From an uncultured Neomegalonema sp. (lineage in GTDB: Bacteria; Pseudomonadota; Alphaproteobacteria; Rhodobacterales; Rhodobacteraceae): a stretch of DNA of 29,493 bases. The notes under the pieces were generated by a model. It was not told where the DNA came from, made no database searches, and saw nothing but the letters and a program-made list of their open reading frames with translations. Within the stretch, counting starts at the first letter, position 1, and every line of letters begins with the position of its first letter. The stretch spans positions 1 to 29,493 of the forward strand of contig CALGNW010000113.1 in NCBI GenBank assembly GCA_937958345.1. The letters are read 5' to 3'. The translations under genes and the position numbers were made by a program. Shown here one piece after another: positions 5,784 to 13,779 of this stretch.

Positions 5784-6195
5784 TTCCGCCGTGCTGGTAC
5801 AGGCCCGCCTGTGGATCGGCACACCTTTTCATCATCAGGCGAGCGCGCGGGGCATCGGCACCGATTGCCTCGGTTTGATCCGGGGCATCTGGCGCGCGTT
5901 ATACGGCGCAGAACCCGAAAGCGTCCCTGCCTATGCGCCCGACTGGGCCGAGGCGACGGGGCGCGAAACCCTGCTCGATGCAGCCCGCCGCACCCTTGTT
6001 GAAATCCCGAGGGCAAAGGCGCGGCCCGGCGACGTTCTGCTGTTCCGGCTTAAACAAAACGCACCCGCACGCCATTGCGGCATCCTGTCAGAGGGGGGCC
6101 GGATGATCCACGCGTGGTCGGGATACGCGGTTGCCGAGGTTCCGCTCGACCCCGCATGGCAGCGCCGCCTCAGCCACGCTTTTCGTTTTCCGTAA
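5764..6195 (+). CDS. NlpC/P60-type tail peptidase (RcGTA g14 equivalent)
   Basis: A 143-aa cysteine peptidase of the NlpC/P60 fold, carried in the baseplate and thought to cut peptidoglycan peptides of the recipient cell during DNA delivery. Catalytic Cys35 is in 'GTDCLGLIRG', His104 in 'ARHCGIL', and His116 in 'MIHAW' is a possible third residue. 'ARPGDVLLFR' (86-95) is the usual strand before the active-site His. Start: ATG at 5764 following GAGGAGAGG, in preference to an open frame back to 5722. The overlap with the hub gene suggests coupled translation. Confidence 0.92.
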   Translation: MMAAPINSAVLVQARLWIGTPFHHQASARGIGTDCLGLIRGIWRALYGAEPESVPAYAPDWAEATGRETLLDAARRTLVEIPRAKARPGDVLLFRLKQNAPARHCGILSEGGRMIHAWSGYAVAEVPLDPAWQRRLSHAFRFP

Positions 6196-6248
6196 GGCCG
6201 GACGACCCGCGCCGCGCACCCCCGACAACTCCCCAAGGATCGCAAGCC

Positions 6249-9200
6249 ATGGCCACACTTCTCCTCACCGCCGCCGGTTCGGCCCTTGCCGGCGCGGCTC
6301 TACCGGCGGGGATCAGCGTCCTCGGCACAACGATAACCGGCGCAGCGATCGGTTCGGCGGTCGGCGGCGCAATCGGCCAAGCCCTCGACCAGCGCCTCTT
6401 TGGTTCCGGCGCACAGGTCCGCGAAGGCCCGCGCCTCAAAACCCTCGATATCCAATCGTCGACCGAGGGCGCGCCAATCCCCCGCGTCTTTGGCCGCATG
6501 CGGCTTGCGGGACAGATCATCTGGTCAACACGGTTCAAAGAAACCGCCAGCACCCGAACACAAAGCGGCGGCAAGGGGCTGGGCGGCGGATCGGTGGAAA
6601 CCACCAGCTACAGTTATTCCGTCAGCTTTGCTGTTGCCCTCTGCGAAGGGCCAATCGCAGGCGTGGGCCGCATCTGGGCCGACGGCAAACCCATGCCTCT
6701 CGAAAACGTCACATGGCGATTGCACAAGGGCGGCGAAACCCAACCCCGCGATCCGCTCATCGCTGCGCTTACTCCCAACACGCCCGCATTTCGCGGCACG
6801 GCCTATCTGGTTTTCGAAGACCTGCCCCTCGAACGCTATGGTAACAGGTTGCCGCAAATCTCGGTCGAAGTCCGCCGCCCCGCCAACACACCGCCCGAAC
6901 ATAAGGATGGCCCCGCGTTGCCGGACCTGATTACGGGCGTCGCGCTCTCCCCCGGTTCGGGTGAATTCGCCCTCGCGACCCGACCCGTCCGCCGCACATT
7001 GGGCGAGGGGATCAGCGCATCGGAGAACCTCAATAACACGCGCGGGGTTTCGGATTTTACAGCCGCGATGGACCAGTTAGAGGACAGCGCCCCGAATGTA
7101 GACTCCGCTTTGCTTGTGGTTTCCTGGTTCGGCACCGATCTGCGCGCGGACCATTGCCAAATCCGCCCCGCTGTTGATCGCCGTGACAAGAAAACCGAAC
7201 CCCTCACATGGCGTGCGGCGGGGGAGGATCGTTCGAAGGCGGCACTGGTCAGCACCACAGACGGCAACCCGACCTACGGCGGCACGCCCTCGGACATTTC
7301 GGTTTTTCAGGCGATTCAGGACTTGCGGGCGCGCGGGAAAAAGGCCGTCTTTTATCCCTTTATCCTCATGGATATTCCACCGGATAACCCGCAGGGCCAG
7401 CCGGTCCACCCGTGGCGGGGCCGCATTTCCGCAACGACAGCTGCCGATATCGCCAGCATCTTCGGCACGGCACAGCCGGATGATTTCGGCGCGTGGGATG
7501 GCGAGACGATCTCCGGCCCGTCCGAACCCACCCTGCGCCGCATGGTGCTGCACTATGCGCATCTTTGTGCGGCGGCGGGCGGTGTAGACGCCTTTGTTAT
7601 CGGGTCGGAACTGCGCGACCTGACGCAAAGCGTCTCGCCGTCCTATCCCGCGGTGGCGGCGCTGAAACAACTCGCCGCCGATGTCCGCACAATCCTGCCG
7701 GACACCAAAATCACCTATGCCGCCGATTGGTCGGAATACAGCGGCCATCGCCCGGACGGAGAAGTTTATTTCCATCTTGATCCGCTTTGGAGCGATCCGA
7801 ATATCGACATCATCGCAATAGACAATTATCTGCCGCTCAGCGATTGGCGGGCGGGCAAAGATCACCTTGATGCGCAAGACCATCGCTCGGTCTATGACTT
7901 GGACTATCTCGCGGCCAACGTCGAAAACGGCGAACATGCCGACTGGTATTACGCCGATGACGCCGCCCGCGTTGCGCAACACCGCACGCCGATGGTTGAT
8001 ACGGCGCATGGCGAAGACTGGGTTTTCGGGGTAAAGCGCCTGCGTGACTGGTGGAACAATCCGCACCACGACCGCCCCGGCGGCATCCGCAGCGCAACGC
8101 CGACCGGCTGGCAACCGCAATCAAAGCCGGTCTGGTTTACGGAAACCGGTTGCCCCGCTGTTGATCTCGGACCGAACCAGCCGAACGTTTTTGTCGATCC
8201 GAAATCATCGGAAAGCGCGCTGCCGTATTTCTCGCGCGGCATCCGCGACGACGCGATTCAGCGGCGCTATCTGCAGGCCATGCTTGGCCATTGGCAATCT
8301 GATCCGATGGTGCAAAGCATCCATGTCTGGACGTGGGACACACGGCCTTACCCCGATTTTCCCCTGCGCAAATCAGTGTGGAGTGACGGCGATAACTATC
8401 GTCTCGGTCATTGGATCACAGGCCGCCTCGATGCGGTTCCGCTGGCCGAACTTGTCGCGGAACTGTGCGCGGCGGCGGGCGAAACCCGCATCGACGTATC
8501 GCGCCTGACCGCGCTGGTTGACGGGTATACAATAGACCGCCCGATGAGCGCCCGCGACGCCCTCGGTCCGTTGATGCTGGCCTTCGGATTTGATGCTGTC
8601 GAAACCGGCGGCGTGCTGCGTTTTGTCCCGCGCGGGGAAACGCCGGTTATCACGCTGGCTGAATCCGATCTTGTCGAAACAGGGCAGGGCGCGGACCCGT
8701 ACCATCTTACCCGTGCGCAGGAAACCGACCTGCCGCGCGCGGTTCGTTTCGGATATGTCCGCGCCGATGCCGACTACCGTCGCGGCGCAGCCGAGGCGAC
8801 GCTGGAACCAACCGCTTCCCGCCGGGTCGAGGTGTCCGAACAGGCGATTGCGCTCACGTCGGGCAAGGCGGACGCCGCCGCGCGCCGGTGGCTGGCGGAA
8901 TCCCATGTGGCGCGAGACCACGCCGCCTTTGCACTGCCTCCGTCCCGCTTGGCGGTCGATGCAACCGATGTCGTTGCGCTTGCAATAGACGGACGGCGTC
9001 TCCCGCACCGGATCGACCGCATAGCCGACGGTGATGTCCGTGAGGTCGAGGCAACGCGCGTTGCCCCTGATCTGTACGCGCCAACCGACGGGCCGGATGT
9101 CACGCCAGAGCCGCCGTCGCTTGCCCGGACCGGCCCGCTGATATCGGTGTTTCTCGATCTGCCGTTGCTGCGCGGCGACGAAATCCCGCACGCGCCGTAT

Positions 9201-10013
9201 ATCGCGGCCTTTGCCGATCCGTGGCCGGGTGCTGCGGTCTTCACCTCGGTTGGCGGCGACGACTACCGCCGCGCGCTGACGCTGGATGCCCCCGCAACAA
9301 TCGGGCGCACGCGCTCGCTGTTTCTTTCCGTCGCGCCATCCCGCTGGTCACAGGCAACGCTTGATGTGCAACTTTCGGGCGGCATGCTGCTCTCGAAAAA
9401 CCGCCTGACGACACTTGCCGGTGCAAATGCCGCTGCGGTCGAAACACCGGACGGGTGGGAGGTAATCCAGTTTATGACGGCAACCCTCATCGCGCCGCGC
9501 ACTTATCGGCTCAGCGGGATTCTTCGCGGTCAGGCGGGAACCGAACCGCTGATTGCCGACCTCGCATCGGGCGCGCGTTTCGTTCTGCTTGACGATGCCG
9601 TCCGCCAGTTACCGCTCACGGATGCCGAGCGCGGATTGCCCCGCTACATCCGCATGGGTCCGGCAACCCGACCGCACGACGCCGACACCTACACCACCAG
9701 CCTGCAATCCTTCGACGGTATCGGCCTGCGCCCTTACGCCCCTGCACATCTGCGCGGGGTGCGCAGCGGTGACAGCGTGTCCCTAAGCTGGACGCGGCGC
9801 ACGCGCCTCGGCGGCGATCAGTGGGACACCGAAACCCCGCTTTCCGAACAGGACGAACACTACAGCGTCACAATAGAAAACGGCGCGCAGGTTTCGGTTC
9901 TTGATGCTTACACCGCCGAATTCGAAACCGTCGCGGCTGGTCCGATTACCGTTTCCGTCGCTCAGATTTCCGCCGCCTACGGTCCCGGACCCGCTGCTTC
10001 TATCACAATCTGA
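6249..10013 (+). CDS. GTA tip protein 'megatron' with TIM-barrel domain (RcGTA g15 equivalent)
   Basis: A 1254-aa baseplate tip and host-contact protein; RcGTA g15 is about 1300 aa. The N-terminus is hydrophobic and Gly/Ala-rich (residues 1-50, 'TAAGSALAGAALPAGISVLG'), which may contact or cross a membrane during ejection. 'EGAPIPRVFGRMRLAGQIIWS' follows. The GTA TIM-barrel-like domain covers about 360-700 and has Glu454 ('IGSELRDL') and Glu632 ('WFTETGCPA') in the places where clan-A glycosidases keep their acid/base and nucleophile, so it may be an active or relict sugar hydrolase. A phage-tail_3 type domain (~750-910) and the C-terminal Rcc01698-type domain with 'ILRGQAGTE' follow. The ATG at 6249 has AAGGA before it; the open frame continues upstream but overlaps the peptidase gene. 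Confidence 0.95.
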   Translation: MATLLLTAAGSALAGAALPAGISVLGTTITGAAIGSAVGGAIGQALDQRLFGSGAQVREGPRLKTLDIQSSTEGAPIPRVFGRMRLAGQIIWSTRFKETASTRTQSGGKGLGGGSVETTSYSYSVSFAVALCEGPIAGVGRIWADGKPMPLENVTWRLHKGGETQPRDPLIAALTPNTPAFRGTAYLVFEDLPLERYGNRLPQISVEVRRPANTPPEHKDGPALPDLITGVALSPGSGEFALATRPVRRTLGEGISASENLNNTRGVSDFTAAMDQLEDSAPNVDSALLVVSWFGTDLRADHCQIRPAVDRRDKKTEPLTWRAAGEDRSKAALVSTTDGNPTYGGTPSDISVFQAIQDLRARGKKAVFYPFILMDIPPDNPQGQPVHPWRGRISATTAADIASIFGTAQPDDFGAWDGETISGPSEPTLRRMVLHYAHLCAAAGGVDAFVIGSELRDLTQSVSPSYPAVAALKQLAADVRTILPDTKITYAADWSEYSGHRPDGEVYFHLDPLWSDPNIDIIAIDNYLPLSDWRAGKDHLDAQDHRSVYDLDYLAANVENGEHADWYYADDAARVAQHRTPMVDTAHGEDWVFGVKRLRDWWNNPHHDRPGGIRSATPTGWQPQSKPVWFTETGCPAVDLGPNQPNVFVDPKSSESALPYFSRGIRDDAIQRRYLQAMLGHWQSDPMVQSIHVWTWDTRPYPDFPLRKSVWSDGDNYRLGHWITGRLDAVPLAELVAELCAAAGETRIDVSRLTALVDGYTIDRPMSARDALGPLMLAFGFDAVETGGVLRFVPRGETPVITLAESDLVETGQGADPYHLTRAQETDLPRAVRFGYVRADADYRRGAAEATLEPTASRRVEVSEQAIALTSGKADAAARRWLAESHVARDHAAFALPPSRLAVDATDVVALAIDGRRLPHRIDRIADGDVREVEATRVAPDLYAPTDGPDVTPEPPSLARTGPLISVFLDLPLLRGDEIPHAPYIAAFADPWPGAAVFTSVGGDDYRRALTLDAPATIGRTRSLFLSVAPSRWSQATLDVQLSGGMLLSKNRLTTLAGANAAAVETPDGWEVIQFMTATLIAPRTYRLSGILRGQAGTEPLIADLASGARFVLLDDAVRQLPLTDAERGLPRYIRMGPATRPHDADTYTTSLQSFDGIGLRPYAPAHLRGVRSGDSVSLSWTRRTRLGGDQWDTETPLSEQDEHYSVTIENGAQVSVLDAYTAEFETVAAGPITVSVAQISAAYGPGPAASITI

Positions 10014-10042
10014 CCCCGGCCCTCCCTCACCGATTTTCATTC

Positions 10043-10065
10043 AGGAGGCTCCGCATACTGTGCGG
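10043..10065 (+). promoter_or_regulatory. Strong Shine-Dalgarno and small hairpin before the DUF2793 gene
   Basis: AGGAGG (10043-10048) lies 30 bases before the ATG at 10079, too far for normal initiation. Between them CCGCA (10051-10055) can pair with TGCGG (10061-10065). Either the hairpin shortens the effective distance, or translation begins at an in-frame non-ATG codon such as CTG at 10058. Undecided. Confidence 0.35.
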
Positions 10066-10078
10066 GGCAGCATCAATT

Positions 10079-11413
10079 ATGCCGACACCCAATCTTGCCC
10101 TCGTACCCCTCGCAGCCGCCCAATCGCAAAAGCATGTCACCGTCAACGAGGCGCTCGCGCGGCTCGACGCCGCCGCGCAACTGACGGTACGGGACAGCAC
10201 GCGCACCGCCCCGCCCGCCGCCCCGCTAAACGGCGACCGCCACCTGATCGCGCCCTCACCGGTTGGCGAATGGGCAGGGCATGCCGATGACATTGCGGCA
10301 TGGGACGCCCCCGCTCAGGGATGGATTTTTCTGTCACCGCACGAGGGGTGGCAGGCGTGGGTGGTTGCCGATCAGCATACCCTGCGCTTTGACGGGACGG
10401 AATGGTCGGTGGCTACGCCGGACCGGCTCGGCGTTAACGCGACTGCGGATCAGACCAACCGTCTGTCGGTCGCGTCAGATGCCGTCTTGCTCAATCACAA
10501 CGGCGGCGGCATGCAGGCCAAGCTTAATAAGGCAAGCGACGACGACACCGCCTCGATCCTTTTTCAATCGGACTTTAAGGGCTATGCCGAAATCGGCCTG
10601 ACCGGGGGAACCGATCTTCAGATCAAGACATCTCCCGACGGCATTTCCTTTACACCGGCGCTCAGCATAGATGCACAAACCGGCGCGGCCACGCTGCCCG
10701 CTCCGGCGCTGATCGGCGGCGTCGCGGTCAATGCCGATCTGGCATTGAATCTTCTGCCGGATCAGGGCCGCTTCGGCGGGGCCGGAATTAATTCGGTGCT
10801 GACGGCGAATAATTTTGTCGAACCGGCCTACCTCAACCCGATCAACGGCTCGGCGTTCGCGGGGCACGCGCGTTTCCTTCACAACAACAGCACCTATGGC
10901 GGTCCCGCCGGTGATCTCGACCCCGAGATTGATGCGCTGTTGACGCTCATCCGCGATCCCAACCGCCGGCGGTTCGGCAGCGAGTGGTGGGCGATGCAGA
11001 TAACGAAGGGCGGTGGTACGACCGCGCCGTTAGTTCAGGACAATGTCACGCGGTATCCCGTTATCCGCGCCATCGGCGCGCCCCTGCCTCGGGCCTACAC
11101 GGTTGGTTTTTACCTGCGCGTGCTGACCGGATCGGCCTTTTTGGATCAGGACTTCACCAGCAGGTTTACGCGCTGGGGAGTCGATCAGACCGGCAATCTG
11201 TCGGCAGGCGTTGTCGAACCGTCCGACGGCTGGGTTTTCATCGAACGCCAGATGACGTTCAACGGTTTCGGGTACAACACCGGCGCTGTTCAAATCTATC
11301 TCGAACAAGACGGCGACGCGATGCTGTTCGCTTTGCCGCGGATCGTTGTGGGTCATGTGACGCTTGACCCTTACCTGCCGGGGCCGCTGCCGAATGCGCG
11401 GTGCTTTGGATGA
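10079..11413 (+). CDS. DUF2793 fibre-like protein with C-terminal carbohydrate-binding-like domain
   Basis: A 444-aa protein. The first ~105 residues are a clear DUF2793 domain: 'LALVPLAAAQSQKHVTVNEALARLDA', 'APLNGDRHLIAPSPVGEWAGH', 'GWIFLSPHEGWQAWV'. This domain occurs on fibre or spike proteins of rhodobacterial phages and GTAs; I recall that one of the unlinked RcGTA genes carries it. The middle (~110-220) has a 'LSVASDAVLLNHNGGGMQAKLNKA...SILFQSDFKGYAEIGL' segment common in phage tail fibres. The last ~210 residues look beta-rich ('YTVGFYLRVLTGSAF', 'FTRWGVDQTGNL', 'VQIYLEQDGDAMLFALPRIVVG'), like a jelly-roll sugar-binding domain. Its stop overlaps the endolysin start (ATGA at 11410). Likely role: recognition of a surface glycan (inference). 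Confidence 0.8.
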   Translation: MPTPNLALVPLAAAQSQKHVTVNEALARLDAAAQLTVRDSTRTAPPAAPLNGDRHLIAPSPVGEWAGHADDIAAWDAPAQGWIFLSPHEGWQAWVVADQHTLRFDGTEWSVATPDRLGVNATADQTNRLSVASDAVLLNHNGGGMQAKLNKASDDDTASILFQSDFKGYAEIGLTGGTDLQIKTSPDGISFTPALSIDAQTGAATLPAPALIGGVAVNADLALNLLPDQGRFGGAGINSVLTANNFVEPAYLNPINGSAFAGHARFLHNNSTYGGPAGDLDPEIDALLTLIRDPNRRRFGSEWWAMQITKGGGTTAPLVQDNVTRYPVIRAIGAPLPRAYTVGFYLRVLTGSAFLDQDFTSRFTRWGVDQTGNLSAGVVEPSDGWVFIERQMTFNGFGYNTGAVQIYLEQDGDAMLFALPRIVVGHVTLDPYLPGPLPNARCFG

Positions 11414-11937
11414 GTTCCTTTGAAGTTGCCTTCGCCTTTGTGATCAGGATGGAGGGCGGGTACGTCAATGACCCGCACGATCCGGGCGGCGAAACCAAAT
11501 ACGGGATCAGCCGCCGCGCCTATCCCCATCTCGGCGTAGCGAATCTGACGATCGACAACGCCCGCGCGCTCTATCACCGTGATTACTGGCGCGCAGCAGA
11601 GTGCGAGCGCCTCGCCCCGCGCCTCGCGATTGCCGTCTTTGACTGCGCGGTCAATCAGGGCGTCGGCAAAGCAAAGCGCCTGCTGCAACATGCGGTGCGT
11701 GTTCGGGCCGACGGCATCATCGGCCCCGTCACCCGTGCCGCAATCAACAGCGTGGACGAGGATGTCCTGCTGCTCGACTTCCTGAGTCATCGCCTGCGCA
11801 GCTACGCCAAAACCCGCAACGCGGCGCGTTATATGCGCGGCTGGTCACGCCGCGTCCTGTCGCTGCACGCTCTGTTGCTGAGCGGTATCGCGACGTCCTC
11901 CCCCGTCCCTTTGTCCAAACCCGAAAGGCTCCAATGA
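11410..11937 (+). CDS. GH108 family endolysin (N-acetylmuramidase) with peptidoglycan-binding domain
   Basis: A 175-aa lysozyme-like enzyme that would cut the glycan strand of the producing cell's wall to release particles. The active-site block is intact: Glu15 in 'MEGGYVNDPHDPGGETKYGIS', with the family's E-G-G-Y-x-N-x-P-x-D-P-G-G-x-T-x-x-G-I pattern. A PG_binding_3-type domain follows (~75-150, 'FDCAVNQGVGKAKRLLQHAV', 'ADGIIGPVT', 'RHAARYMRGWSRR'-like end). There is no signal peptide, so it needs a holin. The ATG overlaps the fibre gene stop; a GTG at 11401 is an alternative. Its own stop overlaps the next start. Confidence 0.9.
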   Translation: MSSFEVAFAFVIRMEGGYVNDPHDPGGETKYGISRRAYPHLGVANLTIDNARALYHRDYWRAAECERLAPRLAIAVFDCAVNQGVGKAKRLLQHAVRVRADGIIGPVTRAAINSVDEDVLLLDFLSHRLRSYAKTRNAARYMRGWSRRVLSLHALLLSGIATSSPVPLSKPERLQ

Positions 11938-12317
11938 AAACCGTTACACTTACCGCCATCGGCCTCGCCGCCGCGCTGGTTGTTGCCGCCTGTGCGCTGT
12001 TCGAGGACCGTCTGGCCCGCGTCACCTCGTCCGAATTTGCCGCTGTTGCCGTTGACGCGGGTTGCCACGGCGGGCGCGAGTTTATCGAGGCGGCGACGAC
12101 CTCGCTCGACCCCACGGCGGCCTCGCTGCTTGTCAAAGGCGTCGAGGCGGCCTGCGCGCTGCGCGCCGAACGCACGCCGGTTTCCGCCGTGGTCTTTGAT
12201 GATCCGCTCGACGCCTTTTGTGCCGAAACGTCAAGCCTCGGGGTCGCCGACGCGCCCGCCGACACCCGCGCGATCTTCAACGCCCGCCGTGACGCCGTCT
12301 GTTCGGGGCGGTTATGA
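11934..12317 (+). CDS. Small lipoprotein in the lysis cassette (possible outer-membrane spanin-like role)
   Basis: A 127-aa lipoprotein. The N-terminus has a Lys, a hydrophobic stretch and a lipobox 'VAAC' with the lipidated Cys at residue 20. The mature part has four more Cys (44, 74, 96, 123) that could form two disulfides in the periplasm, and no other membrane segment. Both ends overlap neighbours as ATGA. I do not recognise a family. Small lipoproteins next to an endolysin are often o-spanins, which disrupt the outer membrane, but the classic proline-rich spanin look is absent here, so this role is inference from position only. Confidence 0.6.
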   Translation: MKTVTLTAIGLAAALVVAACALFEDRLARVTSSEFAAVAVDAGCHGGREFIEAATTSLDPTAASLLVKGVEAACALRAERTPVSAVVFDDPLDAFCAETSSLGVADAPADTRAIFNARRDAVCSGRL

Positions 12318-12997
12318 GCGCGCTGCTCGAACAGCTCAGCGCAGAGCTGAACGCGGCGCTGGCCGGGGCGCATTATGTTTCTGACAGGATTCAGGGCCGG
12401 GGCGCGCCCAATCCCTTCGGGCTTTTTCCCGAACAACATGAAACGGACCGGATTGCCGGTTCATTCTCGACATGGTTTCGGTGCTGGGGCGGTATCATCG
12501 GCGCCGCGCACAGCGTCGAGGCTTGGCCTAAGGACCGTTCGAAATGGCCCGACTGGACAAAAGATCAGCCGCTGGTTCTGCGCCCCGACGGTCTTGACGT
12601 TGCGCTGTTCGGATGCACCCTGCCGCGCCGTCCGCCCCCCGCATTGCGGCACGGCGACCGGATACGCCTGCGCGGTTATCCGGCGGGCGTCACCGACCCG
12701 CGCCACTACGAAATCCGAAACGGCATCGCCTACATGGATCGGCCTGAAGAAACGCGAAAGGGCGACGCCCCCAGTTGGATTGTGCAGTTCGATGACGGGT
12801 CCGTCCTTGCGGTCGGCGGCATGTCCGGCGGTGTCGGAACCACCGTTCTGGCGGATGGGGCAGAGATCGCAAGCTCGGTGATCATCACCCAAAACAGCCG
12901 CGCTGATCTGGATGATGACGGCGACGCGGATCATTCGTCCGACGTGACCGAACTTGTTGACGTCTGGACGGCGGTGATGCGCGGCCCGGCCGCATAA
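12314..12997 (+). CDS. Compact trypsin-like serine protease in the lysis cassette
   Basis: A 227-aa protein with what looks like a full chymotrypsin-fold triad: His66 in 'GGIIGAAHSVEA', Asp95 in 'GLDVALFGC', Ser171 in 'VGGMSGGVG'. Supporting family strings are 'HGDRIRLRGYPAGV' (113-126) and 'SWIVQFDDGSVLAVGGMSGG' (154-173). The spacings (29 and 76 residues) are shorter than in chymotrypsin and near those of compact viral proteases. The C-terminus has an Asp-rich stretch 'DLDDDGDADHSSD' (198-210) like a calcium-binding loop. No signal peptide is seen, so like the endolysin it would build up in the cytoplasm. It overlaps the lipoprotein gene as ATGA. Fold assignment is by eye; target unknown (host envelope proteins or a particle protein). 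Confidence 0.68.
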   Translation: MSALLEQLSAELNAALAGAHYVSDRIQGRGAPNPFGLFPEQHETDRIAGSFSTWFRCWGGIIGAAHSVEAWPKDRSKWPDWTKDQPLVLRPDGLDVALFGCTLPRRPPPALRHGDRIRLRGYPAGVTDPRHYEIRNGIAYMDRPEETRKGDAPSWIVQFDDGSVLAVGGMSGGVGTTVLADGAEIASSVIITQNSRADLDDDGDADHSSDVTELVDVWTAVMRGPAA

Positions 12998-13012
12998 AGG
13001 ATCTTCACCACG

Positions 13013-13351
13013 ATGCAATCCGACTTCAACCTCACCCTTTTTCTCGTCAAGCTCAGCGGCGGGATTGCGGGATCAGTCATCTCGCTTTCCGTACTCATTC
13101 CCGCCAGCCGCCGCGAGACGGTTGCGCGCATGGCCACCGGCATTTCCAGCAGTGTGTTGCTGACCACTCCCCTCAGCGACGCGGTGGGGTGGGGCGATCA
13201 GGGTGTTGAATACCTGCTTGCGGCCAGCGGCCTGACGGCCTTCGGCGCGTGGTTCCTCTTTGGCCTCGTTGCGCGCACAGCCGACCAGTGGCGGACGCTT
13301 GATGATGCGATGCGCGACCTGAAAGCACTCAAAAAAGGCAAAGATTCATGA
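13013..13351 (+). CDS. Holin-like small membrane protein (two membrane segments)
   Basis: A 112-aa protein with membrane segments at about residues 8-31 ('LFLVKLSGGIAGSVISLSVLI') and 64-87 ('EYLLAASGLTAFGAWFLFGLV'), and a charged C-terminal tail 'DDAMRDLKALKKGKDS', the usual holin end. AAAGGA is found before the ATG. It follows the protease after 15 bases and overlaps the next membrane protein gene as ATGA. Similar proteins of unknown function sit beside GH108 enzymes in alphaproteobacterial phages. Role as holin, or as a partner of the next gene, is inferred from size, topology and place. Confidence 0.65.
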   Translation: MQSDFNLTLFLVKLSGGIAGSVISLSVLIPASRRETVARMATGISSSVLLTTPLSDAVGWGDQGVEYLLAASGLTAFGAWFLFGLVARTADQWRTLDDAMRDLKALKKGKDS

Positions 13352-13653
13352 CCGCAGACCATTTTCACATCACTTTGGCCCTCTTCGACGGCATCGCGGG
13401 CCTCGTTCTCGCTTTCGCGTTGATGACCGGCACGCTGCTGAAGTTTCCGAAATGGCACCGGTTTTTCGTGTCCCTCGGCGCGGCGGGTTTGCTGTCCCAG
13501 TCGGTCATGCTGATTGCCCGCCTGAACGGTCACAGCGTCAGCGAGTTCTGGTGGACATGGGCGGCCAAGGATATCTGCATCGGCGGCATCACGCTGACGT
13601 ATGCGGTCGTCGCGCTGCGAAACAGCCGTCTTTTCCGCTCAACCAAAGCCTAA
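13348..13653 (+). CDS. Second holin-like membrane protein (three membrane segments)
   Basis: A 101-aa protein with three likely membrane segments at about residues 8-30 ('TLALFDGIAGLVLAFALMTG'), 38-58 ('FFVSLGAAGLLSQSVMLIA') and 68-90 ('WWTWAAKDICIGGITLTYAV'), fitting a class I holin topology. It is the last gene of the cluster, overlapping the previous one (ATGA at 13348-13351). One of the pair may be the pore former and the other an antiholin or regulator; sequence alone does not decide which. No clear terminator follows; the next base pairs lead into the cysE promoter region. Confidence 0.62.
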   Translation: MTADHFHITLALFDGIAGLVLAFALMTGTLLKFPKWHRFFVSLGAAGLLSQSVMLIARLNGHSVSEFWWTWAAKDICIGGITLTYAVVALRNSRLFRSTKA

Positions 13654-13712
13654 TGCGGCTCGTTCGCGCAACTTTTGGATGTGCGAATTAAGTGCCGACC
13701 GCGCTCTGATGT

Positions 13713-13741
13713 TTGGTTTTCGCCGCCGAACCGCATATACT
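13713..13741 (+). promoter_or_regulatory. Probable housekeeping promoter for cysE
   Basis: TTGGTT (13713-13718), 17-base spacer, TATACT (13736-13741). The -10 matches the consensus at 5 of 6 bases, the -35 at the first three. It lies 38 bases before the cysE ATG and gives the gene a start independent of the GTA cluster. Confidence 0.45.
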
Positions 13742-13779
13742 GACGACCAAGCCCCGAACATACGCAAGCGAGACCCGTT

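Noticed and set aside
7077..8120. 347-aa open frame on the - strand
   Set aside because: Lies fully inside the tip protein gene, which has clear domains; the antisense translation has no recognisable motif and comes from GC-rich codon bias.
2..13653. Ordinary siphophage prophage
   Set aside because: Gene order, the very short tape measure, TIM-barrel tip, Fe-S hub and NlpC/P60 peptidase all match GTAs, and no integrase, repressor or attachment site is seen. The upstream part is outside the window, so this is strong but not final.
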